A stretch of 64,000 nt of DNA from an uncultured Curvibacter sp. GTDB lineage: Bacteria; Pseudomonadota; Gammaproteobacteria; Burkholderiales; Burkholderiaceae_C. Below are positions 8,593 to 16,573 of the stretch, piece after piece. How positions within the stretch are numbered: the first letter of the stretch is position 1; each line of letters begins with the position of its first letter. The stretch lies in contig CAIKMN010000019.1 in the NCBI GenBank assembly GCA_903828535.1, forward strand, positions 1-64,000, given 5' to 3'. A program made the translations under genes and the position numbers. The notes under the pieces were generated by a model. The model was not told the DNA's origin, ran no database searches, and saw only the letters and a list, made by a program, of their open reading frames with translations.

Positions 8593-9972
8593 TCAATTTA
8601 ATTTCAACGCATGGCCTTCGGCATTTTTCAACTGAACGCCCAAGACTTTGGCCATCGTGGGGGCGATGTCTCGCATGTCGACCGTGCCTAAATTAGCGCC
8701 CTTTTTCTGGTTGGGGAATGAAACGAGCAGGGTCGCTTGCATCTCTGGGTTACTGGGTGAATAACCGTGCATCCCCTTTGATTTGCTGGGCGCCACCAGA
8801 GCGGCGGTGGGGTCGATGCCCATTTCATAACCCAATTTAAATTCAACCCAAAAATCGGCCAAAGGGTTACCCCCCCTTTGGCTGATCGTGGGTTTTTCGT
8901 AAACAGCGGCAATGCCCAGTTCAGGGGTGTTGCTGAGTTGGTCCAGAACGGCCTTGACTTTGGCGTAAGCGGCTTTGTCTGTTGGGTCTTTCAGAACGAT
9001 GGCCGCCGCGCCGCCGGCAAACCAAGGCGCCGCCGTCCAGCCCGTCACCTTCTTGCTGGCAACGTCGTATTGAATCAAGCCGTTTTGTAAAAAGGCGCCG
9101 ATCAGGTTGACGTCGTAGTTCACGGTCGAAAAACCGTGATCGGAGACCACGAAAACAACGGTTTTCGGATTAACCTTACGGGTTGTGACGATCATTTCGC
9201 CCAGCGTTTTATCCAAGGTCTTCAATATGTCTTTGGCTTGCTGGGTACCGGGACCGTAAATGTGTTGGTTGTGGTCCAAGGCGGTCAAATAAAAGGTAGA
9301 AAAATCAGGATGCTTGAGTTCGAGCAACGCTTGGGCGAATTGGGCTCGGTTCAGGTCTTCTTCCAGATCCTCCTTGATGCCTTGTGCATACGACAGGTTC
9401 AATTTCTTTTCTAATTCATCCTGAAGGCCCGGCGTAGAAAGGGCTCGGACCAGTTTCCGGTCGTCTTCGTGTCCAGTGCGCCAAATTTGGGGCAAAGAAA
9501 AGTCAATGGGTTCAGCCACGGTCACTGGCCAATGCACGTTGGCGGTTTTAAGCCCTGCTTTCCTGGCGGCATCGAACAGCGTTTGCGACTGGATGTCAGA
9601 TGCGTACCAATACCAACCGACTTGGTTGATGTTCATCGGATCAAAAGAGGTGTTTGAATAAACACCATGAACCGCGGGCGAACTGCCTGTGATCAAGGTC
9701 ACATGGCTGGGGTAAGTCAGGGTGGGCGTTACACCCACCACCCCTTGAGCAAAGTACCCATGCTCTCGCAGTGAGTTCAAAGTTGGTAATTCTTCAGCTG
9801 AAGCGCTCAGCCAATCAACAGGCCGAAGCCCATCGATGGAAATCAAAACAACCGGTGCTTTTTTGATGGGGAATTTAGCTTGATTTTCAGCATGGATGGA
9901 TTGCGCTGAGACACAAGTCGATACCAACAAAAACAGAGCGAGACGAGAAAAACGGGCGTGAATTAATTTCAT
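8593..9972 (-). CDS. Secreted nucleotide pyrophosphatase/phosphodiesterase (NPP family)
   Basis: A 459-residue exported alkaline-phosphatase-superfamily protein (PF01663). Signal peptide at residues 1-28 (FSRLALFLLVSTCVSAQ). The zinc site of NPP enzymes is complete: D47 in SIDGLR, nucleophile T86 in TLTYPSH, D233/H237 in ALDHNQH, D278-H279 in SDHG and H402 in MHGYSP. It probably splits phosphodiesters or phosphonate esters in the periplasm or outside, releasing material for PhnCDE. It is first in the minus-strand island, 84 nt before the HD gene, and its start codon is preceded by a stable hairpin instead of a ribosome site (see finding). Exact substrate unknown. Confidence 0.82.
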   Translation of the reverse strand: MKLIHARFSRLALFLLVSTCVSAQSIHAENQAKFPIKKAPVVLISIDGLRPVDWLSASAEELPTLNSLREHGYFAQGVVGVTPTLTYPSHVTLITGSSPAVHGVYSNTSFDPMNINQVGWYWYASDIQSQTLFDAARKAGLKTANVHWPVTVAEPIDFSLPQIWRTGHEDDRKLVRALSTPGLQDELEKKLNLSYAQGIKEDLEEDLNRAQFAQALLELKHPDFSTFYLTALDHNQHIYGPGTQQAKDILKTLDKTLGEMIVTTRKVNPKTVVFVVSDHGFSTVNYDVNLIGAFLQNGLIQYDVASKKVTGWTAAPWFAGGAAAIVLKDPTDKAAYAKVKAVLDQLSNTPELGIAAVYEKPTISQRGGNPLADFWVEFKLGYEMGIDPTAALVAPSKSKGMHGYSPSNPEMQATLLVSFPNQKKGANLGTVDMRDIAPTMAKVLGVQLKNAEGHALKLN

Positions 9973-10114
9973 TCAAAGACTGTTGCAGTCTTTTATTTCG
10001 AGGGCATGACAACGTGAACAAATTAAAAAATTGGCTCAAACACAACAGTCATGGGCTCGTAACACGCAGCCACAAAAATCAACTTGTTTTGTTTGTTAAA
10101 AAAAGGAAGCTCCC
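9973..10114. promoter_or_regulatory. Divergent promoter region between NPP operon and TonB receptor
   Basis: A 142-bp, A+T-rich spacer separating two divergent starts, so promoters for the island operon and the receptor must lie here. I see no clean pair of Pho-box half-sites. CAGTCAT at 10046-10052 and ATGACAA (reverse TTGTCAT) at 10007-10013 are single half-site-like matches only. Confidence 0.4.
9975..9993. repeat. 8-bp perfect inverted repeat at the start of the NPP gene
   Basis: AAAGACTG (9975-9982) and CAGTCTTT (9986-9993) flank a 3-nt loop, ending 2 nt before the ATG of the phosphodiesterase gene. In the mRNA this hairpin occupies the place of the ribosome-binding site, for which no purine-rich sequence is visible. 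Confidence 0.6.
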
Positions 10115-12382
10115 GTGAAAAGTTCTCTGCATCTTCAAAAGATTGGTTTCAGAAAATCAATCGTTTCGTCCTTGGTCTTGGCAGCATTTGTGCCAGCAAT
10201 GGCTTGGGCTCAAGCAGCCAACAATGGACCCGAGGAAGTCTTGGTCGTGGCCAACGGCAAGGGCATCTCGCGTCAAGTGGAAACCATTTCCAGCGTTGAG
10301 ATGAGTCAATTGCCTCCTGGCTCTAGCCCTCTTGCTGCTGTGTCCAGATTGCCCTCGGTGAATTTCCAATCCGCCGATACGTTTGGTGCTTATGAATGGT
10401 CTACCCGCATTTCGGTTCGCGGTTTTAACCAAAACTACTTGGGCTTCACTTTGGATGACGTGCCCTTGGGAGACATGTCTTATGCCAACTTCAACGGCCT
10501 GCACATCAGCCGTGCCATTTCCACTGAAAACATCAACAAAGTGGTTTTGTCAGCCGGTACAGGTTCCTTGAGCACCGCTTCTTCCAGCAACTTGGGCGGC
10601 ACGGTTCAGTTTTATTCAATTGATCCCGCCAAAAAGGGCGGTCTGTTTTTCAACTTGGGAACCGGCTCCTTCAGCGATCAACACGTCTTTGCCCGTTTGG
10701 AAACGGGTCAAACCGAGTTTGGCCGCGCCTACCTGAGCGTGACCAGCCAAGACTCCAACAAATGGAAGGGCTCAGGCCAAGACCGTCAAACCCAATTTAA
10801 CTTCAAGTACGTCAACGAAATCGGCAACAGCAAATTAACTGCTTTTGCCAATACCTCAGACCGTCGCGAAATTGATTATCAAGATTTGTCCTTGAACATG
10901 ATCAAGCAATTTGGCTACAAATTGGACAACACGTACCCCAACGTCACACAGGCATTGAACATTGCCAAAACCCAATGCGGTAATACCGTCAACGGCGTTC
11001 CCAGCACCTATTCTGCCGCTTGCGATTACCAATACTATGCCGGTTCAGGTCTTCGTCAAGACGGGTTGTATGGTGCCAGCTTGGCCAGCAATTTCTCGAA
11101 TGGTTTAAAAACCAAAGCCACCGTTTACTCACATCACGACAAAGGCGACGGCCTCTGGTACACGCCTTATGTCGCTTCGCCTGATGGGACGCCTCAGTCG
11201 CTTAGAACCACCGAATACCGTTTGAACCGAGACGGCGTGGTAGCGAATGCAGACTACCGCGTGGCCAATCATGCTGTCAAAGCAGCTGTTTGGTATGAAG
11301 ACAACCAATTCAACCAAGCCCGCCGTTTTTATGCGACTCCTGCATCCTCTTTCCCTTCGCCCTACGATTTTCCAAGCAATCCTTTTTACACGCAGTGGCA
11401 ACATCAATTTGGCACCAAGACCACTCAGTTTTCTCTAGAAGACAACTGGAGCGTCACCAAAGACTTGAATGTCAATTACGGCTTCAAATCACTTAAGCAA
11501 TCCACGAATGATGTTTTACAAGCGGGCTCGCCAGCTTCTTACCCACAGGGCAGCATCACCTCCAGCAAGCCATTCTTGCCTCAGTTGGGCTTGACCTATG
11601 CTTTGAATGATTCGTCTGAATTGTTTGCTGGCTACTCCAAAAACATGCGCGCTTTCCAAAGCTCAGTCGCCGGTCCTTATGGCACGACGGCCGCTGGTTT
11701 TAACGCCATTCGCTCCAGTTTGAAACCTGAAACCTCTGACACCTATGAAGGTGGCTGGCGTTTGAACAGCGCCGATAACCAAGCGGTTATCGCGCTTTAC
11801 AACGTGAACTTCCAAAACCGTCTGTTGTCGATTCAGCAAGGGGCCGGCATCGTGGGCAATCCTTCGGTGTTGGGCAACGTCGGTGGCGCTCGCATGACCG
11901 GTTTGGAAGTGTCTGACTCTTGGAAATTTGCCAAGGGCTACTCATGGTTCAATGGTGTGAACTTCAACAAGAACACTTACACCAGCGACTACGTGAGCAA
12001 TGGGACTACCTACAAAACGAATGGCAAAACCATCGTTGATTCCCCCACTCAAATGTGGAAGTCGATCGTCAGCTATGACGTGAACTCGGTCTTTGCCAAC
12101 GTCGGTGTGGACTACATGAGCAAACGCTTCTACAGCTACTCAAATGACGCTTCTGTCAGTGGCCGCACCTTGGTGAATGGCTCTGTGGGTTACCGCTTCG
12201 GTCAATACGCATCGTTCAGCGACTTGACCCTGCAACTCACAGGTTCCAACCTGACAGACAAACGTTATATTTCGACCATCGGAAGCAATGGCTTCACTTA
12301 CAGCGACCCCACTGGCGACGCTCAAACGGTGTTGCCAGGTGCGCCCCGGGCTTTCTTCCTGAGCCTGACGGGCAAGCTCTGA
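10115..12382 (+). CDS. TonB-dependent outer-membrane receptor
   Basis: A 755-residue outer-membrane transporter. It starts at GTG (10115) with AAGGAAG 6-8 nt upstream. Signal peptide ends at PAMAWAQA; a TonB-box-like stretch (EEVLVVANG) follows. Residues 50-170 form the plug (RISVRGFNQNYLGFTLDDVPLGD; LGGTVQFYS), and the rest is a 22-strand barrel of alternating residues closing with APRAFFLSLTGKL. Position head-to-head with a secreted phosphodiesterase and phosphonate genes suggests that it imports an organophosphorus compound, but iron-chelate or other substrates cannot be excluded. It ends at a strong terminator. Confidence 0.88.
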   Translation: MKSSLHLQKIGFRKSIVSSLVLAAFVPAMAWAQAANNGPEEVLVVANGKGISRQVETISSVEMSQLPPGSSPLAAVSRLPSVNFQSADTFGAYEWSTRISVRGFNQNYLGFTLDDVPLGDMSYANFNGLHISRAISTENINKVVLSAGTGSLSTASSSNLGGTVQFYSIDPAKKGGLFFNLGTGSFSDQHVFARLETGQTEFGRAYLSVTSQDSNKWKGSGQDRQTQFNFKYVNEIGNSKLTAFANTSDRREIDYQDLSLNMIKQFGYKLDNTYPNVTQALNIAKTQCGNTVNGVPSTYSAACDYQYYAGSGLRQDGLYGASLASNFSNGLKTKATVYSHHDKGDGLWYTPYVASPDGTPQSLRTTEYRLNRDGVVANADYRVANHAVKAAVWYEDNQFNQARRFYATPASSFPSPYDFPSNPFYTQWQHQFGTKTTQFSLEDNWSVTKDLNVNYGFKSLKQSTNDVLQAGSPASYPQGSITSSKPFLPQLGLTYALNDSSELFAGYSKNMRAFQSSVAGPYGTTAAGFNAIRSSLKPETSDTYEGGWRLNSADNQAVIALYNVNFQNRLLSIQQGAGIVGNPSVLGNVGGARMTGLEVSDSWKFAKGYSWFNGVNFNKNTYTSDYVSNGTTYKTNGKTIVDSPTQMWKSIVSYDVNSVFANVGVDYMSKRFYSYSNDASVSGRTLVNGSVGYRFGQYASFSDLTLQLTGSNLTDKRYISTIGSNGFTYSDPTGDAQTVLPGAPRAFFLSLTGKL

Positions 12383-12400
12383 TTGAACTGAGCCCAGAAC

Positions 12401-12428
12401 AAAAAGCCACCTTCGGGTGGCTTTTTTT
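12401..12428. terminator. Bidirectional intrinsic terminator
   Basis: AAAAAGCCACC-TTCG-GGTGGCTTTTTTT: a 7-bp GC-rich stem with a TTCG tetraloop and A/T runs on both sides. It lies between the convergent ends of the TonB receptor gene (12382) and the outer-membrane protein gene (12430) and can serve both. Confidence 0.9.
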
Positions 12429-12429
12429 A

Positions 12430-13329
12430 TTAAAAAATATACCCAACGCTCATCACCATTTCATTGGATCTAACGTTTTGTGAAGCAGTGCCTTTGTAAA
12501 CAGGAATGTTCCGCATCGACGTATAAATTTGTTTGTTGGTCAGCTCTAAATAAATGGGTTTGACAGTCACGTAACGAAAGCCAAGTTCTTCACCCGTTGA
12601 GGTGCCAACGATGCGCCACCATCCCGAATTCGTACCCAGCAAGTTGGTTAAATTTTTATTGCCCACGCTGTTGGGTTGACCATTGATGTCAATCTCAGGG
12701 TGAACAATCGCCAGGCCGGTACCGACCTTGGCAATCAGCGACAGGCTGCTGCCTTCTTCTAAATTTCCCAACAGGGGTTTGCGGTAAAGCGCGCTGACCA
12801 TGACGTGGTTCAGGCCGTTGTGAAGCAGGTAAGTGAAATAGTGGGTGCTCAAGGTTTTGAGACCCACGCCGCCGGCGTTGGTGCCTGTGACCAAGGCCGT
12901 TTGGTTCAAGGTGCTGGTGAATTTGGTGTGGTCCAAGCTCAAGTCCAAGGCCCAGTTTTTGTTCTCATCGAAAAAACGACCGACCCGAACGTTATCGGGC
13001 GTACAGCAAACGGGGGACTTGAATTCATCGTGGCCTTGCATGTTGTGGACCACGAAGTCATTGTTCAAACTGGGCTGTGAAACATGGACATCAGAGGGGT
13101 GGTAATGGGTTTTGTCATAACCCCAAGAGGCATACCACTCGCCTTGCGTGAAAAACGCATGGGTCGACTTGAAGAATGCATTTTCGTTGCTGGCGTCGGT
13201 TTGTGCGAGCACCGGGCTGGCCATGGCGCAACCGATAAACAGGAGCCCCAAGAAGCGAAAAACCGGCACAAATAAACGGGAACAGGAGGTGGTTTGGAGG
13301 GACATGGAAAGCATACTTTTTAGATTCAA
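12430..13329 (-). CDS. Outer-membrane beta-barrel protein of unknown role
   Basis: A 299-residue exported protein. A signal peptide lies around residues 20-43 (FLGLLFIGCAMASPVLAQ). The mature part has amphipathic strands, a recognisable WYASWGYDKTHYHPSDVHV motif near its start and a terminal aromatic residue (VGYIF), the usual BamA targeting signal. I recognise a general family of small barrels with SWGY...SDIHF-type starts but no function. The frame begins at a TTG with CAGGG five nt upstream; ATGs at 13314 and 13305 are possible starts and still leave the signal peptide. It shares a terminator with the TonB receptor, so a role in the same uptake process is possible but not shown. Confidence 0.65.
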   Translation of the reverse strand: MNLKSMLSMSLQTTSCSRLFVPVFRFLGLLFIGCAMASPVLAQTDASNENAFFKSTHAFFTQGEWYASWGYDKTHYHPSDVHVSQPSLNNDFVVHNMQGHDEFKSPVCCTPDNVRVGRFFDENKNWALDLSLDHTKFTSTLNQTALVTGTNAGGVGLKTLSTHYFTYLLHNGLNHVMVSALYRKPLLGNLEEGSSLSLIAKVGTGLAIVHPEIDINGQPNSVGNKNLTNLLGTNSGWWRIVGTSTGEELGFRYVTVKPIYLELTNKQIYTSMRNIPVYKGTASQNVRSNEMVMSVGYIF

Positions 13330-13389
13330 ATGAACCCTGAAAGTATATTCTTCGTGCTTTCGCTGGCTTTGACGCCCCTCAAAGCGACA

Positions 13390-14427
13390 TTAAATAATCG
13401 AGGCGCTGGACTTTTTGGAGCCGCCTGAACCCTTCTTCGGGGCATCATCAGGATTGGAGGTGGCTCTTCGAAGCACCTCCCAATAGCCCTTGGCAATTTC
13501 CATTTTGGGATGCAATCCCTTTTCACCCAACACGCGGTGCGCTTGAGGCAACTTCCAGCAGGGCGTGAAAATCAACAAATGGTGCTCCAAGTGGTAGTTC
13601 ACCCAATAAGGCGCCCACAAAGCCCGTCCCATGAGATGGGTGTAGGTCGTTCGGGTATTGCGCAAGGGGTCTTGGTTGTCGCCCACCACCGCATGCTCTG
13701 CAATGTTGCGGATTCGGCTCACCAGTTGATACCAAGTCAAAAGAGGAATCACCCACAAAAACAAATAAAGCCAAGGGTGACCCGCCAAACTGAGCAAGGC
13801 CCACAAAACCAAATTGGTCAACAGGAAGCGCCGCTCAACCTGCACCATTTTTTTCAATCTCGAGACGAAGGTCTCAGGGCCGTTGGCCCCCGCCTCGGCT
13901 TGCATCGCGGATTGAAATTGAATACGACGACGCTGATAGCCCGTTATGCCCAAAACGTCGCGCAACAATTTGCGCCACAAGCCATTGCGGTGAATGGGAA
14001 AATGGGCCGACAACGACCAATCGGGGTCTTCGCGCTGCTGGGTAAAGCGGTGGTGTTTTAAGTGATAGGGCCGGTACAAACCGATGTCGGTCCCAACGGG
14101 GTCGCCGCAAAACCAGCTGCCTAAAAAGTCATTGAGCTTCGGCTGGGCGCACAGCAACCGATGCGCGGCGTCGTGCATCAAAATCGCCAAACCCAATTGG
14201 CGACTGCCAATCACAACGCAGGCGAATAAATAGCTGAACGGATTGCTCCACACGACGAACAGCAGCATCGCGGCCAAAATGACCCCCCAAGCATGCAACA
14301 CCAGCAAGACGCCGATCACATCGCTGCGCTCACGCAATTGAGCCTCTTCCTCGGGAGAAAGAAGGTCAATGGGGCGTGGAGCGACGGTCATTGGAGCGGT
14401 CATTGGAGCGGTCATTGGAGCGGTCAT
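13390..14427 (-). CDS. Fatty-acid desaturase family membrane protein
   Basis: A 345-residue membrane di-iron protein. Three His boxes are present: HDAAH (85-89), HLKHH (122-126) and HLEHH (279-283), with an extra EHAV (244-247); hydrophobic segments lie around 38-60, 66-84 and 200-235. Such enzymes introduce double bonds or hydroxyls into acyl chains, carotenoids or alkyl compounds; the exact substrate is unknown. The N-terminus is MTAP repeated three times then MTVAP, caused by a 12-bp tandem repeat that supplies four in-frame ATGs (14427, 14415, 14403, 14391). None has a good ribosome site, so the true start is uncertain. The C-terminus is Lys/Ser-rich. Confidence 0.78.
   Translation of the reverse strand: MTAPMTAPMTAPMTVAPRPIDLLSPEEEAQLRERSDVIGVLLVLHAWGVILAAMLLFVVWSNPFSYLFACVVIGSRQLGLAILMHDAAHRLLCAQPKLNDFLGSWFCGDPVGTDIGLYRPYHLKHHRFTQQREDPDWSLSAHFPIHRNGLWRKLLRDVLGITGYQRRRIQFQSAMQAEAGANGPETFVSRLKKMVQVERRFLLTNLVLWALLSLAGHPWLYLFLWVIPLLTWYQLVSRIRNIAEHAVVGDNQDPLRNTRTTYTHLMGRALWAPYWVNYHLEHHLLIFTPCWKLPQAHRVLGEKGLHPKMEIAKGYWEVLRRATSNPDDAPKKGSGGSKKSSASII
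14392..14427. repeat. 12-bp tandem repeat, three perfect copies, carrying start codons
   Basis: Unit TGGAGCGGTCAT at 14392-14403, 14404-14415 and 14416-14427, with a degenerate 15-bp copy at 14377-14391. Each copy contributes one minus-strand ATG in the same frame of the desaturase gene. Confidence 0.95.
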
Positions 14428-14475
14428 TCAATCAGTCTAGCGGACCAACGCTTCGCTGCCAATCCCCACTGACTA

Positions 14476-14499
14476 CCACCCCATTAACCACCCCATTAA
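14476..14499. repeat. 12-bp tandem duplication
   Basis: CCACCCCATTAA at 14476-14487 and again at 14488-14499, followed by a partial CCAC. It lies between the desaturase start and the 2OG-oxygenase stop. Confidence 0.95.
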
Positions 14500-14507
14500 C
14501 CACGCCT

Positions 14508-15251
14508 TCAACCCGGCGAATCCTGAAAATGGTGGGCGCGACAAGTCAACACCAAGGTGTCGCGGTGACCGCCCTCGGCCAACGGCTGGATGGGGGTGCT
14601 TTCGTGGATCACGCGGGCATCGTCCATCAGCATCATGGAACCCGGCTCGCTCAGCGTGAAGCGCTCTCCGAGCGGTCCATCGGCTTCAAAGACGCGTGTT
14701 TCACCGCCTTTGATGCCGATTCGATTCACCATCATGACGGCCACCAAGTCGACGCCGTCTCGGTGCGCGCCTTCGGGCGTTGGGCGGCCAATGCCCCCCG
14801 TGGTGTCGATGCGAAATTGATGGGCCTCAATGCACCAGCGGACCTCTGCTTGGCCCCGAACCGCACTGGCGGTTCGGGCAAAGGTGCTCAGCAATTCTAA
14901 AAACGCGGGCTGGCTGGTGGTGCTTTCCAGCATCGGTTCAAACCAGCGCTCCATGCCACCGTGCAAGGCGTTGTAATCCAAGGGCTGCCAGTGCGCTCGG
15001 TGAGGGACTTGGGTCAAGACGCCTGATTCAAATACAAAACTGCTGTGCCGACGCCGGCGGTAGCGCCCACCGTCTTTCAGGTAGTTGTCCGGCGGCATGT
15101 TCTCCCACTCACTTGCCAGCGACTGGAGGGCTTGGATTGAAATCCCCGCCCATTGCGCCACACCCTCGGCACTGAGCACGCCGTAACCCTTTTGGCTCAG
15201 CAAATGACCCATCTCCGAAGCGGGGGTGTATTGGGGCGACAAAGATTTCAT
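14508..15251 (-). CDS. 2-oxoglutarate/Fe(II)-dependent oxygenase (2OG-Fe_Oxy_2, amino-acid hydroxylase-like)
   Basis: A 247-residue cytosolic oxygenase. The facial triad is H163-x-D165 (GAHRDGVD) and H216 (ARVIHEST), with R230 (GGHRDTLVLT) positioned to bind 2-oxoglutarate. A GGETRVF segment precedes the distal His as in the family that includes bacterial L-isoleucine 4-hydroxylase and related free-amino-acid hydroxylases. An amino acid is thus a reasonable substrate guess only. The ATG at 15251 overlaps the DUF6165 stop (ATGA), so the two are co-translated. It is not a PhnY* homologue by this motif pattern. Confidence 0.75.
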   Translation of the reverse strand: MKSLSPQYTPASEMGHLLSQKGYGVLSAEGVAQWAGISIQALQSLASEWENMPPDNYLKDGGRYRRRRHSSFVFESGVLTQVPHRAHWQPLDYNALHGGMERWFEPMLESTTSQPAFLELLSTFARTASAVRGQAEVRWCIEAHQFRIDTTGGIGRPTPEGAHRDGVDLVAVMMVNRIGIKGGETRVFEADGPLGERFTLSEPGSMMLMDDARVIHESTPIQPLAEGGHRDTLVLTCRAHHFQDSPG

Positions 15252-15667
15252 GAATTCGCAAAATCCTTGTAGCTCTTCTCTTCCACCAGTTCAGAACCCA
15301 AGGCCAAATTGATGGCCTTTTTCAATTGGGCGCGCTCGTCGTTGAGTCGGTAAACCTGACGGGCCAGATGAATGAAGGTTTCGCCAAATGCCTGCTTGGC
15401 CTCTTGAGCGCGAATGTCGTCCTCGACCTGCCAAAGGGATTGATTCACTTTCAGCAAGTCGTTTTTAAGATCAAAAATGGCCGCAGGCAAGTGGGGGGTT
15501 GCTTGCGCGATGGCCTCCAAAAGGCCCAGCTCTTTGCGCACATTTCCCAAAGCAGCTTGCCCGTTGATCTTGGCTTGTTTGATTTCCAAGATGGTGATTT
15601 TGTCGAGCAACTCGCCCCAAGAAATGGGGATCAAGGGCGTGGGGGTTTGGAGGCTTTGGGCAGACAT
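15248..15667 (-). CDS. DUF6165 family protein
   Basis: A small cytosolic protein of 139 residues from the ATG at 15667, four nt after the stop of the upstream isomerase gene. A longer TTG start (15730) would overlap that gene by 59 nt and is less likely. The core begins with PISWGELLDKITILEIK, typical of this uncharacterised family often seen near glycan or LPS genes. The rest is helical (NDLLKVNQSLWQVEDDIRAQEAKQ). No catalytic motif is visible. It is linked to a 2OG oxygenase and a hydroxypyruvate-isomerase-family protein. Confidence 0.65.
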   Translation of the reverse strand: MSAQSLQTPTPLIPISWGELLDKITILEIKQAKINGQAALGNVRKELGLLEAIAQATPHLPAAIFDLKNDLLKVNQSLWQVEDDIRAQEAKQAFGETFIHLARQVYRLNDERAQLKKAINLALGSELVEEKSYKDFANS

Positions 15668-15671
15668 GGCT

Positions 15672-16544
15672 TCAGGCTTGGTTTTGGGGAGCGTTGAGGA
15701 AGTGGGGGTTTTCAAGGGCTTGTTGATCAACGGCTTGTTGGTAAGACTTTAGCCAGCCCAAGCCGTCGCGGGTGGCGTTCGGCAACGTGCCGCGCTGGGG
15801 TCGGTATTCACAGCCGATCCAGCCGTTCCAGCCCGAGCGGCTCGACAACTCGTCGATGACTTCAAACAAATGGCGGTAATTGACCTCACCCAAATCGGGT
15901 TCGTGGCGCATGGGCACGCCTGCGATTTGCAAATGGCCCACACGACCACTGGGCAAATAACGGCGCAGCTGCGTTTCCAAATCGCCCTCCATGATTTGAC
16001 AATGGTAGAGGTCCATTTGCACTTTGAGGTTGGGGGCATTCAGCAGCTGAACCCACTCATGTGCTTGGGCTTGTTTGGACAAAAAATACCCCGGCATGTC
16101 TCGCTGGTTGAGGGGCTCAATGAGCACGTCCAAGTGATGGGCAGCGGCTTTTTCAGCGGCCCACTGCAGGTTGGATAAGGTCGTGGCCCGCAGGCGTTCT
16201 TCAGACAGGTGCGCCGGCTGAATGCCTGCCATCACGTGGATCCGGGGGCAATTCAGGGCCGATGCGTAGGCCAGCGCCAACTCAAAGCCTTGACGAAATT
16301 CTGCCTCTCGGTCTGGCAAACAGGCCAGACCACGTTCACCCGCAACCCAGTCACCCGCTGGGGCATTAAACAGCACCTGCTGCAAGCCGTTGTCTTGCAA
16401 GCGCTGTTGGAGTTCATGGGCTGAGTGCGCATACGGAAAGAGGGCTTCAACGGCCTGGAAGCCATCTTCGGCGGCCGCTTGAAAGCGGTCCAGAAAAGGC
16501 AGCTCGTTGTAGAGCATCGTCAGATTGGCCGCGAATTGGGGCAT
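15672..16544 (-). CDS. hyi: Hydroxypyruvate isomerase family protein (Hyi/OtnI-like TIM barrel)
   Basis: A 290-residue xylose-isomerase-like TIM barrel. The N-terminus [18 protein letters not shown], the metal/catalytic Glu in [13 protein letters not shown] (about 142) and the Glu in [10 protein letters not shown] (about 242) are hallmarks of Hyi, which interconverts hydroxypyruvate and tartronate semialdehyde, and of OtnI, which isomerises 2-oxo-tetronate. Without glyoxylate carboligase or tetronate genes nearby, the exact substrate is open. It lies downstream of panB-panC on the same strand with a 29-nt gap. Confidence 0.82.
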   Translation of the reverse strand: MPQFAANLTMLYNELPFLDRFQAAAEDGFQAVEALFPYAHSAHELQQRLQDNGLQQVLFNAPAGDWVAGERGLACLPDREAEFRQGFELALAYASALNCPRIHVMAGIQPAHLSEERLRATTLSNLQWAAEKAAAHHLDVLIEPLNQRDMPGYFLSKQAQAHEWVQLLNAPNLKVQMDLYHCQIMEGDLETQLRRYLPSGRVGHLQIAGVPMRHEPDLGEVNYRHLFEVIDELSSRSGWNGWIGCEYRPQRGTLPNATRDGLGWLKSYQQAVDQQALENPHFLNAPQNQA

Positions 16545-16573
16545 AAGAAGGCGCGAAGAAAGGAGGGGTTGAA

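Noticed and set aside
10000-10060. Possible Pho box upstream of the TonB receptor and NPP genes
   Set aside because: Only isolated half-sites (CAGTCAT, TTGTCAT) with wrong spacing; not the 7-4-7 direct repeat expected for PhoB.
14377-14500. CRISPR-like or integron-like repeat array
   Set aside because: Units are contiguous 12-bp repeats without spacers; this is simple tandem duplication inside a gene start.
14508-15251. PhnY*-type hydroxylase partner for the PhnZ-like protein
   Set aside because: It is a 2OG oxygenase but has the HxD...H arrangement and length of the 2OG-Fe_Oxy_2 amino-acid hydroxylases, and it is linked to other genes.
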